A stretch of 64,000 nt of DNA from Marinobacterium sedimentorum (GCF_024267675.1 NZ_JALDYX010000028.1:1-64000), one strand, 5' to 3'; shown: positions 24,991 to 34,599, counted from the stretch's first letter. A program made the numbers and translations. The notes: generated by a model from the letters alone, not told the origin.

Positions 24991-25854
24991 ATGTATTTCG
25001 AATTTATGGCAGACGCCCCGCTGATTGCGATCGCTTTTTCCTTTGTTGTAGCGCTGCTGGTCGGCAGCTTCCTCAATGTTGTTATCCATCGCCTGCCCCT
25101 GATGATGGAGCGCGAATGGCAGGCAATGACGGCAGGTGCCGACTTCAGCGAGGAGCCGGCCCGCGAGGCCTTCAACCTGGCCGTACCGGCATCACGCTGC
25201 CCCCATTGCCAGCACCGGATTCGCTGGTACGAAAACATTCCGCTGATCAGCTATATGGCACTGCTGGGCAAATGTTCGGCCTGCTCGGCCCCCATATCGG
25301 TACGCTACCCGGTGGTCGAACTGCTTACAGCCCTGGTCAGCACCTTTGTGCTCTGGCACTTCGGCTTTAATTCCGTCGGCTTCAGCCTGGTGGCACTAAG
25401 CTGGGCCCTGATCACCCTGACCTTCATCGATATTGATCACCAGCTGCTGCCGGATCGCATCACCCTGCCACTTATCTGGCTGGGGCTTATCCTCAACAGC
25501 TTTACGCTCTTCACTACACTGGAGTCGGCCCTCTGGGGTGCGGTGATCGGCTACCTCGCGCTCTGGTCCATCTACTGGCTGTTCAAGCTTATTACCGGCA
25601 AGGAGGGCATGGGCTACGGCGACTTCAAGCTGCTGGCGGCGCTGGGCGCCTGGTGCGGCGTGGAGCAGCTGCCGCTGATCATCCTGGTGTCGTCTGTGGT
25701 GGGCATCCTGCTGGCCATGGTGCTGCTGCTGCTGCGCAAGCACCAGATGGCCAACCCCCTGCCGTTTGGCCCCTACCTCGCGATTGCCGGCTGGGTCGCC
25801 ATCATTTGGGGCCGCCCGATCACCGAAGCCTACCTGCAACTGTTCAGGTTCTGA
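24991..25854 (+). CDS. pilD: Prepilin peptidase / N-methyltransferase PilD
   Basis: PilD cleaves and N-methylates prepilins. The product is 287 residues from the ATG at 24991; a GTG at 24949 and an ATG at 25006 are in frame, and no start has a clear ribosome site. After VGSFLNVVIHRLP the cytoplasmic methyltransferase loop has two zinc CxxC pairs (C70/C73, C95/C98). The aspartyl protease residues lie in FIDIDHQLLPD and in GYGDFKLL (D211). About eight membrane helices are seen. It belongs to the pilBCD operon and is followed by coaE after 38 bases. Confidence 0.93.
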   Translation: MYFEFMADAPLIAIAFSFVVALLVGSFLNVVIHRLPLMMEREWQAMTAGADFSEEPAREAFNLAVPASRCPHCQHRIRWYENIPLISYMALLGKCSACSAPISVRYPVVELLTALVSTFVLWHFGFNSVGFSLVALSWALITLTFIDIDHQLLPDRITLPLIWLGLILNSFTLFTTLESALWGAVIGYLALWSIYWLFKLITGKEGMGYGDFKLLAALGAWCGVEQLPLIILVSSVVGILLAMVLLLLRKHQMANPLPFGPYLAIAGWVAIIWGRPITEAYLQLFRF

Positions 25855-25892
25855 GCAATGACCTTTACCGGGCACAACAGGAGGCAGCAAGC

Positions 25893-26501
25893 ATGTTCGT
25901 TGCAGGCCTGACCGGCGGCATTGGCAGCGGCAAAAGCGCTGTCGCCAGGCTGCTACAGGAGCAGGGCATTGTCGCTATTGATGCTGACCAGGTAGCGCGG
26001 GATGTCGTTGCGCCGGGAGAACCTGCTCTGGGGAAGATCGTCGAGCGCTTTGGCGTTGAGATACTGCAGCCTGATGGCGCCCTGGATCGTGCCGGCCTGC
26101 GCCAGATCGTCTTTGCCACGCCCGAGGCGCGTCTCTGGCTGGAGTCCCTGCTCCACCCGCTGATTCGCCAACGCATTCAGACATCGTTGCAGGGGGCAAC
26201 ATCAGCCTACAGCCTGCTGGTATCGCCGCTGCTGCTGGAGACAGACCAGCACAAGCTGGTGGATTACGTTGTAGTAGTGGATGTACCGGAAGAGATTCAG
26301 CTGCAACGAACCACCGAGCGGGATCAGAACAGCACGGATCAGGTGAAGCGCATCATGGCGGCGCAAATGGATCGCCAGTCAAGGCTTGCCAGAGCCGACA
26401 GCATCATCGACAATTCGGGCAACCTTCAATCCCTGCGCGCCGCCACACTGCAACTCCACAAGACCTTGCTGCAGCGGGTGCAAGACTCGAGAGATTCATG
26501 A
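25893..26501 (+). CDS. coaE: Dephospho-CoA kinase
   Basis: CoaE phosphorylates dephospho-CoA in the last step of coenzyme A synthesis. The 202-residue protein starts at the ATG at 25893 behind a consensus AGGAGG. It opens with the P-loop GLTGGIGSGKS, followed by DADQVARDVV (catalytic Asp region), HPLIRQRIQ and the lid sequence QLQRTTERDQNSTDQVKRIMAAQ. It overlaps yacG by 4 bases. The pilD-coaE-yacG order is standard in gammaproteobacteria. Confidence 0.95.
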   Translation: MFVAGLTGGIGSGKSAVARLLQEQGIVAIDADQVARDVVAPGEPALGKIVERFGVEILQPDGALDRAGLRQIVFATPEARLWLESLLHPLIRQRIQTSLQGATSAYSLLVSPLLLETDQHKLVDYVVVVDVPEEIQLQRTTERDQNSTDQVKRIMAAQMDRQSRLARADSIIDNSGNLQSLRAATLQLHKTLLQRVQDSRDS

Positions 26502-26740
26502 CAATTAGCCAGCCAAAAACCAGCGGCAAGACCAAGACCATCAAGTGCCCGCAGTGCGGCAAGCCCAGTGTATGGAGCCCCGAAAACAGCTACCGTCCCT
26601 TCTGCAGCGAGCGCTGCAAGCTGATCGACCTTGGTACCTGGGCTAACGAAGAATACCGGATTCCCACGGCGCCCTCGGAAGACGACTACAGTACCGGCAT
26701 GGATGATGACGAGCGTCCCCATACACCTACGCGGCATTGA
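26498..26740 (+). CDS. yacG: DNA gyrase inhibitor YacG (zinc protein)
   Basis: This 80-residue protein binds one zinc through CPQCG (C17, C20) and CSERC (C36, C40), the YacG signature, followed by LIDLGTWANEEYRIP. YacG of E. coli binds GyrB and inhibits gyrase. The acidic C-terminal tail (EDDYSTGMDDDER) is usual. The start overlaps the coaE stop (ATGA). Confidence 0.94.
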   Translation: MTISQPKTSGKTKTIKCPQCGKPSVWSPENSYRPFCSERCKLIDLGTWANEEYRIPTAPSEDDYSTGMDDDERPHTPTRH

Positions 26741-26998
26741 GCGCATTGAAAGGTTAGAGAACTGTCGGGGGTTACGGGGGCGGGCGCTGATCGCAACGCC
26801 AGCCGCAACGCCAACCCGGCATTGAGCCGGCGTGAGCCTGTGCCCTGTTCAGAGTCAACTCACCACTTAGCACCCGCACACTTCGCCGGTGCTAAGACTT
26901 TGGCTTTGTGCCGTGATTGTTCGCTGCGGGACGCAGCGCCTGCGTGGGTGAACAACCCCGGTGCCATCGAAGTACGTACGGGAAGCGGGTGCCTGCCG
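26741..26998. other. Convergent intergenic region with short repeats
   Basis: No gene is supported here. Near 26793-26817 a 12-base unit (GCAACGCCAGCC / GCAACGCCAACC) is tandemly repeated. The last bases of yacG (CGGCATTGAGC) recur about 85 bases downstream. A terminator was not recognised. Confidence 0.45.
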
Positions 26999-27946
26999 CT
27001 ACCACCAGGCGCCGATAGCCGCGATACCCTGGGCGCCATGCTCCCAGGCACCCGGCAGGTTATCGTCCAGCATGCCGCCCAAGGCGTACACCGGCAATGT
27101 GGCTTCGGCGCACAGTGCAGCGAAGGCTTGCCAGCCGAGCGGCCGGGTATCAGGATGTGAACCTGTGTGCGTCACCGGCGACAGGGTAACGAAATCCAGC
27201 TGCAGCTCAGCCGCACGCGCAAGCTCTGCGGCATCGTGACAGGATGCACTGAGCCACTCACCCTGGAACTCATCACGCGCACCCAGTTGGGCCAGGCGAT
27301 GGCGGTTCAGGTGCAACGCTCTGGCGCCCAGGCGGTTCGCCAGCGCCAGATCGCAATTCACGCCCAGCGTTGCACCCGCAGCATCACAGAGTGGCAGCAA
27401 CTGCCGATACAGGGCACAGAAATCCGCCTCAGCCAGCTCAGGCGCTCGCAGCATGACCCAGCGCAGCCCTTGGGCCAGCGCACGTTCTGTGCGGGCCAGG
27501 TAGTCTGCAGCATCCATTGCAACACCGGTAATCAGCAGGCGCGCCGGCAGCCGGGCAGCCGCCACTATAGGTCTGTTGGCGGCGGGGAAGCTGTAATCGG
27601 ACAACTGCTGCGCACTGACCCAGCGCACCGGCTGACCTTCACGACCATGGGCCTGGCCATCAAACCGATCCACCACAAACACATCCAGCAGCACCGACTT
27701 GTCGGCGTAGTGGTGCGGAATCTGAATCAGCGGGCGGGCGCTGCGCACGCGAATGCCGAGCTCCTCGTAGAGTTCACGATCCAGTGCATCAGCTACCGCC
27801 TCTCCCGCTTCAACCTTGCCACCGGGGAACTCCCAAAGCCCGCCCTGATGCTTGTCATCGGGCCGGCGGGCCAGCAGGATACGCTGTTCCCCATCCAGAA
27901 TCACCGCCGCAGCGACCTGAATCAGACGTGGTTCTGTATTGCTCAT
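26999..27946 (-). CDS. Nudix hydrolase (MutT-like) fused to a thiamine-phosphate-synthase-like domain
   Basis: The product is 315 residues from the ATG at 27946. Residues ~8-130 form a Nudix domain with a perfect Nudix box (residues 43-65: GKVEAGE, then REL-EEL-GI) and LLARRPDDKHQGGLWEFPGG, as in MutT, which hydrolyses 8-oxo-dGTP. Residues ~140-315 resemble ThiE (LRWVMLRAPEL, GVNCDLALANRLGARALHLN, DFVTLSPVTHTGSHPDTRPLGW, VYALGGM). This two-domain architecture is known in Pseudomonas and relatives at the end of the secA-argJ region. Whether the ThiE-like part makes thiamine phosphate is unproven. Confidence 0.9.
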   Translation of the reverse strand: MSNTEPRLIQVAAAVILDGEQRILLARRPDDKHQGGLWEFPGGKVEAGEAVADALDRELYEELGIRVRSARPLIQIPHHYADKSVLLDVFVVDRFDGQAHGREGQPVRWVSAQQLSDYSFPAANRPIVAAARLPARLLITGVAMDAADYLARTERALAQGLRWVMLRAPELAEADFCALYRQLLPLCDAAGATLGVNCDLALANRLGARALHLNRHRLAQLGARDEFQGEWLSASCHDAAELARAAELQLDFVTLSPVTHTGSHPDTRPLGWQAFAALCAEATLPVYALGGMLDDNLPGAWEHGAQGIAAIGAWW

Positions 27947-28013
27947 GCTGGGGCCTTCGATATGCCCGCGCGCCAGTTTGCCCAGAACAGGCAAACTGAC
28001 GCACGTCGGTCAG

Positions 28014-29228
28014 TTAGCTGCGGTAGTCCGCATTGATACGCACGTATTCTTCAGAAAAGTCCGTCGTCCAGACAGTTTCTGTCGCCTCGCCACGGGCCAG
28101 CAGCACGCGAATAAGGATATCTTCCTGCTGCATGACGCGCTGTCCGGCAGCTTCGGTATATCCCGGTGAACGGCCGCCATTCTCAACGATGCAGACATCG
28201 CCCAGATACAGACGCAGCGCATCCAGATCAAGCTCTTCGATACCGGCACGACCGACGGCCGCCAGAATACGCCCCCAGTTCGGGTCGCTGGCAAAGAGTG
28301 CGGTTTTCACCAGCGGCGAATGGGCAATGGTGTAGGCGGTCTGCAGGGCTTCGGCGCTGCTGCGCGCCCCTTCAACCTGCACGGTGACAAACTTGGTCGC
28401 ACCCTCACCATCGCGCACTATGGCATGGGACAGCGCCAGCAGTACCGACTCCACCGCCGCCGTGAACTGCGCCAGCAGATCTGCGTCCTGCTCATCGACT
28501 ACCACGCCACTCTGGCCGGTGGCGATAAGCATGCAGCTGTCGTTGGTCGAGGTGTCGCCATCAATGGTGATGCGGTTAAACGACTTGTCCGCAGCTACGC
28601 CAAGAATGCGCTGCAGCAGCGGCGCAGCAACAGCGGCATCCGTACCTATATAGGCCAGCATGGTGGCCATGTTCGGCATGATCATGCCGGCACCCTTGGA
28701 AATGCCTGTCAGGGTTACGGTCTTGCCGCCGAACTCGAACTGGCTCGAGGCCGCCTTTGGGCGGGTATCGGTGGTCATGATGCCGCTGGCGGCGTCTTCC
28801 CAGCCGTTTTCGTCCAGGGCAGCCAGAGCCGCCGGCAGTGCCTTTTCGATCTTATCAACCGGCAGTTTTTCACCGATGACACCGGTGGAAAACGGCAGGA
28901 TACGCTCGATCGGCAAAGACACCAGCTGTGCCAGCGCTTCGCAGCAGCGCATTGCATCCTGCATGCCTTCGCTGCCGGTGCCGGCATTGGCATTACCTGT
29001 ATTGGTCAGCAGATAACGCGGGGCGCAGGCGAGATGGCGCTTGGCGATCTGTACCGGCGCTGCGCAAAAGGCGTTGAGGGTAAAGACGCCCGCCACAGTG
29101 GCGCCCTCGCACAGCTCCATCAATACCAGATCCCTGCGGCCTGGTTTCTTGATGCCTGCCGACGCAGTGCCAATACGCATACCCTTGACGGGGTGCAACC
29201 TGGGTAAAGTTCCGGGACCTACAGCCAT
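28014..29228 (-). CDS. argJ: Bifunctional ornithine acetyltransferase / N-acetylglutamate synthase
   Basis: ArgJ transfers acetyl from N-acetylornithine to glutamate in the cyclic arginine pathway. The protein is 404 residues from the ATG at 29228 (a second in-frame ATG lies two codons upstream). The autocleavage site with nucleophile Thr189 lies in MPNMATMLAYIGTDAA. The oxyanion and N-terminal motifs GTASAGIKKPGRRDL and LLTNTGNANAGTG are clear, and the family's C-terminal EYVRINADYRS is complete. The enzyme is presumably cleaved into two chains. It lies 74 bases after secA. Confidence 0.95.
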   Translation of the reverse strand: MAVGPGTLPRLHPVKGMRIGTASAGIKKPGRRDLVLMELCEGATVAGVFTLNAFCAAPVQIAKRHLACAPRYLLTNTGNANAGTGSEGMQDAMRCCEALAQLVSLPIERILPFSTGVIGEKLPVDKIEKALPAALAALDENGWEDAASGIMTTDTRPKAASSQFEFGGKTVTLTGISKGAGMIMPNMATMLAYIGTDAAVAAPLLQRILGVAADKSFNRITIDGDTSTNDSCMLIATGQSGVVVDEQDADLLAQFTAAVESVLLALSHAIVRDGEGATKFVTVQVEGARSSAEALQTAYTIAHSPLVKTALFASDPNWGRILAAVGRAGIEELDLDALRLYLGDVCIVENGGRSPGYTEAAGQRVMQQEDILIRVLLARGEATETVWTTDFSEEYVRINADYRS

Positions 29229-29302
29229 AACCACCTAATCCTCAATAGACGCCAGACGGGCAGCACCGGAAACCTTGTTTTACCGGTACCGCCTGCGGGT
29301 GC

Positions 29303-32068
29303 TTAGCTCAACTGACCGTGACACTGCTTGAATTTCTTGCCTGAACCACAGGGGCAGGGATCGTTGCGCCCGACCTTGGGCGCCTCGCGCACAAAAGTCT
29401 CAACCTGGGCATCTTCTTCCACCCCGGCATGCGCCTCGCCCGCGTCGTCCTGCTGCGGCGCCTCATCCTGCATGGCGCTGCTCGAGGCATGCTGGTAGTT
29501 CATCTGCTGATTCCGGGCCTGCTCGCGACGCTGCTGCTCGACCACATCCACTTCTTCAGGCTGACGCACCTGTACATGGCTCAGCACCTTGATCAGGTCG
29601 CGTTTGATATGCTCAAGCAGCTCCTGGAACAGCTGGAAGGCTTCGCGCTTGTATTCCTGCTTGGGGTTCTTCTGGGCGTAACCGCGCAGATGAATGCCCT
29701 GGCGCAGCTGATCCATGGTCTGCAGATGCTCTTTCCACAGTGTATCCAGCACCTGCAGCATGACCTGTTTCTCGAAGGTCCGCATGCCCTCGGCCCCCAC
29801 CAGAGCTTCCTTCTGCGCATAGCTTTCGCTGATGGCGTTCATGATTTTCTCGCGCAGGCCTTCTTCGTGCAGACCATCGTCTTCATCCAGCCACTGCTGC
29901 AACGGCAGCGCTATGGCGAACTCGGCCTGCAGGGATTTTTCCAGCCCCTCGACGTCCCACTGCTCGGCCAGGCTTTGCGGTGCTATATATTCGCTGATGG
30001 CACCGTCGACCACCTCAGCCCGCACTTCGGTCACGATATCGGAGATATCATCACTGGCCATCAGTTCGTTACGCTGACGGTAAATCACGCTGCGCTGATC
30101 GTTCGCCACATCGTCGTATTCCAGCAGCGATTTGCGGATATCGAAGTTGCGACCTTCCACCTTGCGCTGAGCCTTCTCGATGGCATTGCTGACCATCTTG
30201 TGCTCAATCGCCTCACCGCGCTCCATCCCCAGCGCCTGCATGAACTGGCGCACGCGCTCGGAAGCGAAGATGCGCATCAGGTCATCTTCCAGAGACAGGA
30301 AGAAACGCGAAGAACCCGGGTCACCCTGACGACCAGCGCGGCCACGCAGCTGGTTGTCGATACGGCGCGACTCATGCCGCTCTGTACCCAGAATATGCAG
30401 GCCACCGGCTGCGACCACCTGGTCGTGACGCTCCTGCCAGGCCGCCTTGACCGCCACCAGATGCTCGTCCGACGGGTTATCCAGGGCGTCTATTTCCGCC
30501 TCCAGCTTGCCGCCGAGCATGATGTCGGTACCACGGCCGGCCATGTTGGTGGCGATGGTCACCGCGCCCGGACGACCGGCATCGGCGATGATGCCCGCTT
30601 CCATGACGTGGTTCTTGGCGTTAAGCACGCTGTGCTTGAGGTTCTGCTTGTTGAGCAGGGCCGAGATCAGCTCGGAGGATTCGATCGAGGCCGTACCCAC
30701 CAGCACGGGCTGGCCCTTTTCCTGGCACGACTTGATTTCCTCGATGATGGCTTCGTATTTTTCTTCCATGGTCAGGAAGACGATATCGTTCTGGTCCAGA
30801 CGCGAAACAGCGCGGTTGGTCGGAATGACCACCACATCCAGACCATAGATCTGGTTCAGCTCGAAGGCTTCGGTGTCGGCGGTGCCGGTCATGCCGGACA
30901 GCTTGCCGTACAGACGGAAGTAGTTCTGGAAGGTGGTGGACGCCAGGGTCTGGCTTTCAAGCTGAACCTGAACCCCCTCCTTCGCTTCAACCGCCTGGTG
31001 CAGACCTTCGGACCAGCGCCGTCCGGGCATAATACGCCCGGTGTGTTCATCGACGATGACCACCTGATTGTCCTGCACAATGTAATCGATGTCGCGCTGG
31101 AACAGGTTGTGCGCCCGCAGGGCCGCCAGCACATGGTGCAGCAGGCTCAGGTTACCAGGCGCATAGAGGCTCTCGCCTTCGCCCAGCAGCTTGTTGCTGA
31201 CCAGGATGTCCTCCACCAGCTGATGACCGGCTTCAGTCAGTTCCACCGAGCGGTTCTTCTCGTCAACGACAAAGTGTTCGTTGATGACCTGAGTATCATC
31301 CTTGTGATCGATCTCGCCTTCAAAACGCTTGAGTTCGGGAATCAGAGTATTGATGGTGCGATACATCGCCGAGCTGTCTTCGGCGGGGCCGGAAATAATC
31401 AGCGGGGTACGGGCTTCGTCGATCAGGATGGAATCGACCTCATCGACTACGGCGAAGTTGAAGTCGCGCTGCGCCTTGTCGGCCAGGCTGAAGGCCATAT
31501 TATCGCGCAGGTAGTCAAAGCCGAATTCGTTGTTGGTACCGTAGGTAATGTCGCTGGCGTAGGCATCACGCTTGACCTGCTGGTCCTGTCCCGACAGCAC
31601 CACGCCGACACTCAGGCCCAGGCCTTCATAGAGTGGACGCATCCAGTCGGCGTCGCGACGCGCCAGATAGTCGTTGACCGTAACCACGTGCACGCCTTTG
31701 CCGCCGAGGGCGTTGAGGTAGACCGCCAGAGTTGCCACCAGCGTCTTGCCCTCACCAGTGCGCATTTCGGCCACCTTGCCTTCATGCAGCGCAATACCAC
31801 CCACCATCTGCACATCGAAGTGGCGCAGGCCGAGCGTACGCTTGGAGACTTCCCGCACCACGGCAAACGCCTGCGGCAGTATCTGTTCCAGGCTTTCGCC
31901 CTGCTCCAGCCGCTGGCGAAAAGCGACGGTCATGTCCCGCAGCGCCTCGTCACTGAGCGGTTCCACTTCGGGCTCAAACGCGTTGATCTGTTCGACGATC
32001 TTGCCCATGCGCTTGAGTTCCCGGTCGTTCTTGCTCCCGAAAACCTTCTTCAATAGTGATGTCAGCAT
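29303..32068 (-). CDS. secA: Preprotein translocase ATPase SecA
   Basis: SecA drives protein export through SecYEG. From the ATG at 32068 (MLTSLLKKVFGSKNDRELKR) the product is 921 residues, close to E. coli (901). Walker A is MRTGEGKTLVA near 102-110, the DEAD-type Walker B is VVDEVDSILIDEARTPLIISG, and helicase motif VI is QLRGRAGRQGDPGSSRFFLS. The C-terminal zinc/SecB-binding motif CPCGSGKKFKQCHG is intact. Upstream frame extension to 32143 has no family match. No secM was recognised between lpxC and secA. Confidence 0.97.
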   Translation of the reverse strand: MLTSLLKKVFGSKNDRELKRMGKIVEQINAFEPEVEPLSDEALRDMTVAFRQRLEQGESLEQILPQAFAVVREVSKRTLGLRHFDVQMVGGIALHEGKVAEMRTGEGKTLVATLAVYLNALGGKGVHVVTVNDYLARRDADWMRPLYEGLGLSVGVVLSGQDQQVKRDAYASDITYGTNNEFGFDYLRDNMAFSLADKAQRDFNFAVVDEVDSILIDEARTPLIISGPAEDSSAMYRTINTLIPELKRFEGEIDHKDDTQVINEHFVVDEKNRSVELTEAGHQLVEDILVSNKLLGEGESLYAPGNLSLLHHVLAALRAHNLFQRDIDYIVQDNQVVIVDEHTGRIMPGRRWSEGLHQAVEAKEGVQVQLESQTLASTTFQNYFRLYGKLSGMTGTADTEAFELNQIYGLDVVVIPTNRAVSRLDQNDIVFLTMEEKYEAIIEEIKSCQEKGQPVLVGTASIESSELISALLNKQNLKHSVLNAKNHVMEAGIIADAGRPGAVTIATNMAGRGTDIMLGGKLEAEIDALDNPSDEHLVAVKAAWQERHDQVVAAGGLHILGTERHESRRIDNQLRGRAGRQGDPGSSRFFLSLEDDLMRIFASERVRQFMQALGMERGEAIEHKMVSNAIEKAQRKVEGRNFDIRKSLLEYDDVANDQRSVIYRQRNELMASDDISDIVTEVRAEVVDGAISEYIAPQSLAEQWDVEGLEKSLQAEFAIALPLQQWLDEDDGLHEEGLREKIMNAISESYAQKEALVGAEGMRTFEKQVMLQVLDTLWKEHLQTMDQLRQGIHLRGYAQKNPKQEYKREAFQLFQELLEHIKRDLIKVLSHVQVRQPEEVDVVEQQRREQARNQQMNYQHASSSAMQDEAPQQDDAGEAHAGVEEDAQVETFVREAPKVGRNDPCPCGSGKKFKQCHGQLS

Positions 32069-32213
32069 AATCCGAATTTCAACCAGTTGAATACAAAGAC
32101 TTTTACGCGCGTGCCACGAAAAACGACTCGACATTCTACCCATATTGGGGCGCCGAGTAGAATTTTAAACGTAATTATTTTGCGACAGTATGCAAACCCG
32201 GCCGCCGGAAAGC

Positions 32214-32242
32214 AGTCAGGCCGGGAATAACCCGGCCTGACT
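32214..32242 (-). terminator. Strong hairpin after lpxC (possible terminator or attenuator)
   Basis: AGTCAGGCCGGG and CCCGGCCTGACT form a perfect 12-bp stem around a 5-base loop, about 30 bases after the lpxC stop and 146 before secA. There is no T-run, so full termination is uncertain; it may reduce read-through into secA. Confidence 0.55.
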
Positions 32243-32272
32243 GGATGCAACCCGATGCAAAAACCGCCCTGA

Positions 32273-33187
32273 TCAGACCGCCCGCGCCGCCTTGGCGTAG
32301 GCAATAGGCGCCTTGGCGTCGTCGTCCTCGAAGGTCACGATATCCCAGGAATCCTGATTATCCAGCAGCTTGCGCACCAGCATGTTGTTCAGATAATGAC
32401 CGGACTTGTGACCCACAAATTCACCGATCAGGCTTTTGCCCAGCAGGTACAGATCACCCACCGCATCCAGAATCTTGTGTTTGACGAATTCATCATCGTA
32501 GCGCAGGCCCTCGCTATTCAGAATGCGGTGATCATCGACCACAATCGCATTGTCAAAACTGCCTCCCAGGGCCAGATTTTTCGAGCGCAGGTACTCGATA
32601 TCACGCATAAAACCGAAGGTACGGGCCCGGCTCACCTCGCGCACAAAGCTGGTGCTGGAAAAATCAAGACAGGCTTCCATGTTGCGATCGCTGAAGGCCG
32701 GGTGATCGAATTCGATGGTAAAGCCGACCTTGAAGCCATCGAACGGCTTGAAGGTGGCCACCTTGTCGTCGGCGCTAAAGCTGATCTCGCGCTTGATGCG
32801 GATAAACTGCTTGGGCGCATCCTGCTCCACAATACCGGCGGACTGAATCAGGAACACGAAGGGCGCGGCACTGCCATCCATGATCGGCACTTCTTCCGCA
32901 CTCAGCTCCACACAGGCGTTGTCGATCCCCAGACCCGACAAGGCCGACATCAGATGCTCGACGGTCGCAACCCGCGCGCCGCCAAACGACAGATTACTCG
33001 ACAGCGTGGTATCCACCACCAGATCCGCACGGGCCTCGATTTCCACCACCGGATCAAGATCGACGCGACGGAACAGTATGCCGGTATCCACCGCAGCAGG
33101 CTTGAGCGTCAGGTACACCTTTTCTCCGGTGTGCAGCCCGATCCCCGACGCCTTGATGCTGTTCTTCAAAGTACGCTGTCTGATCAT
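32273..33187 (-). CDS. lpxC: UDP-3-O-acyl-N-acetylglucosamine deacetylase
   Basis: LpxC is the zinc enzyme that commits the lipid A pathway. The product is 304 residues from the ATG at 33187 (MIRQRTLKNSIKASGIGLHTGEKV), matching the family length of ~305. Zinc and active-site motifs are visible in VATVEHLMSALSGLGIDN (His), VPIMDGSAAPFVFLI, and FVKHKILDAVGDLYLLG (His and Asp). The terminal KSGHYLNNMLVRKLL is conserved. It lies 124 bases after ftsZ. Confidence 0.97.
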   Translation of the reverse strand: MIRQRTLKNSIKASGIGLHTGEKVYLTLKPAAVDTGILFRRVDLDPVVEIEARADLVVDTTLSSNLSFGGARVATVEHLMSALSGLGIDNACVELSAEEVPIMDGSAAPFVFLIQSAGIVEQDAPKQFIRIKREISFSADDKVATFKPFDGFKVGFTIEFDHPAFSDRNMEACLDFSSTSFVREVSRARTFGFMRDIEYLRSKNLALGGSFDNAIVVDDHRILNSEGLRYDDEFVKHKILDAVGDLYLLGKSLIGEFVGHKSGHYLNNMLVRKLLDNQDSWDIVTFEDDDAKAPIAYAKAARAV

Positions 33188-33311
33188 GCTCGTAGCCAGT
33201 TCCGCCCGCAGAGGCGGCGAATAATAACAAAGGTGAGTTGAACGAGGCAAACCAGCACCGGCCTGTAACGCCCGGCACACCGGCTCCGCTCACCCACCCG
33301 GGTGGCCCGCA

Positions 33312-34511
33312 TCAGTCTGCCTGACGGCGCAGAAAGGTCGGGATATCCAGCGCGCCATATTCGGCCTGCGAATGGTTGCCGCCCTGGCGCAGCGATCCGC
33401 GGGACGACTCGACATCGGCGGGCGCGGCGGGGTCATCCAGCATGGCTTCCTGGCGCTTGCGACGCAGTACCGTCGGCAGCTCGATATCGTGCATGTCCAG
33501 GGCAGCATCGGGCTTGTAGTTGCTGTTGTTGCTAACCACGCGGATTTCATCGGCACGCTTGTCCAGCCCCGTCGCCACAACGGTCACCTTGAGGTCATCC
33601 TTCATTTCCGGATCGATAACAGTACCCACCACTATGGTGGCGTTATCGGAGGCGTATTCCTCGACGATGTTACCCACTTCGGTAAATTCGCCCAGGCTCA
33701 GATCCAGACCCGCGGTAATGTTGACCAGAATGCCGCTGGCACCCTTGAGATCCACATCTTCCAGCAACGGGCTTTTGATGGCCGCTTCCGCCGCCAGGGT
33801 CGCACGGTCCTCGCCGCGGGCAATACCGGTACCCATCATCGCCATGCCCATTTCGGACATCACGGTACGCACGTCGGCGAAGTCGACGTTGATCATGCCT
33901 GGGCGGGTGATCAGATCCGCGATACCCTGCACGGCGCCCTTGAGCACATCATTCGCCGTGTTGAAGGCGTTCAGCAGGCTGCAGTTGCGGCCCAGCACCT
34001 GCATCAGCTTCTCATTGGGAATGATGATCAGGGAGTCGACCGAATCACGCAGCTCACGAATGCCATCTTCGGCAATTTTCATGCGCTTGCGGCCTTCAAA
34101 CGGGAACGGCTTGGTGACCACCGCCACGGTCAGAATGCCCAGCTCACGCGCCACTTCGGCAACGATAGGCGCCGCACCTGTCCCGGTACCGCCCCCCATG
34201 CCGGCGGTAATGAACACCATGTCGGCGCCACGGATCATATCGGCGATCCGCTCGCGGTCCTCGATGGCAGCCTGGCGGCCGACTTCCGGATTGGCTCCGG
34301 CCCCCAGACCCTTGGTCAGCTCATTGCCAATCTGCAGCACCGAACGCGAAGCGGAGTTGCTTAACGCCTGGGCATCAGTATTGGCACAGATAAACTCAAC
34401 GCCATCAACATCGCTGTTCAGCATGTGAAGGACGGCATTGCCGCCACCACCGCCCACACCAACAACCTTGATTATTGCGCTTTGTGGTACGTTATCGAGT
34501 AATTCAAACAT
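33312..34511 (-). CDS. ftsZ: Cell division GTPase FtsZ
   Basis: FtsZ is the tubulin homologue that forms the division ring. The product is 399 residues from the ATG at 34511, which has a strong GGAGG site upstream. It shows KVVGVGGGGGNAVLHM at the N-terminus, the tubulin signature GGGTGTGAAPIVAEVA near 107-122, the T7-loop region NVDFADVRTVMSEMG (catalytic Asp), and the conserved tail peptide LDIPTFLRRQAD that binds FtsA and ZipA. A glycine- and asparagine-rich linker precedes the tail. It lies 88 bases after ftsA. Confidence 0.98.
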   Translation of the reverse strand: MFELLDNVPQSAIIKVVGVGGGGGNAVLHMLNSDVDGVEFICANTDAQALSNSASRSVLQIGNELTKGLGAGANPEVGRQAAIEDRERIADMIRGADMVFITAGMGGGTGTGAAPIVAEVARELGILTVAVVTKPFPFEGRKRMKIAEDGIRELRDSVDSLIIIPNEKLMQVLGRNCSLLNAFNTANDVLKGAVQGIADLITRPGMINVDFADVRTVMSEMGMAMMGTGIARGEDRATLAAEAAIKSPLLEDVDLKGASGILVNITAGLDLSLGEFTEVGNIVEEYASDNATIVVGTVIDPEMKDDLKVTVVATGLDKRADEIRVVSNNSNYKPDAALDMHDIELPTVLRRKRQEAMLDDPAAPADVESSRGSLRQGGNHSQAEYGALDIPTFLRRQAD

Positions 34512-34599
34512 ATCCCCTTCCTCCGTTATAGCGCCTGCCAACTACATTCCGGCACCGTCAAAATACTAATAAGTTGTGCTTCCGAGGCCGCCTGGCGCC

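Noticed and set aside
26822..27160. 112-codon ORF starting in the yacG downstream gap
   Set aside because: It runs antisense into the Nudix/ThiE-like gene, has no ribosome site and no family resemblance.
29429..32056. Very long plus-strand ORF (875 codons) opposite secA
   Set aside because: It is the antisense shadow of a clear, full-length secA; GC-rich coding DNA gives long open antisense frames, and the translation has no domain-like pattern.
32069..32272. A secM-like arrest peptide gene upstream of secA
   Set aside because: No ORF with a signal sequence and arrest-like motif is present; the gap holds only a hairpin after lpxC.
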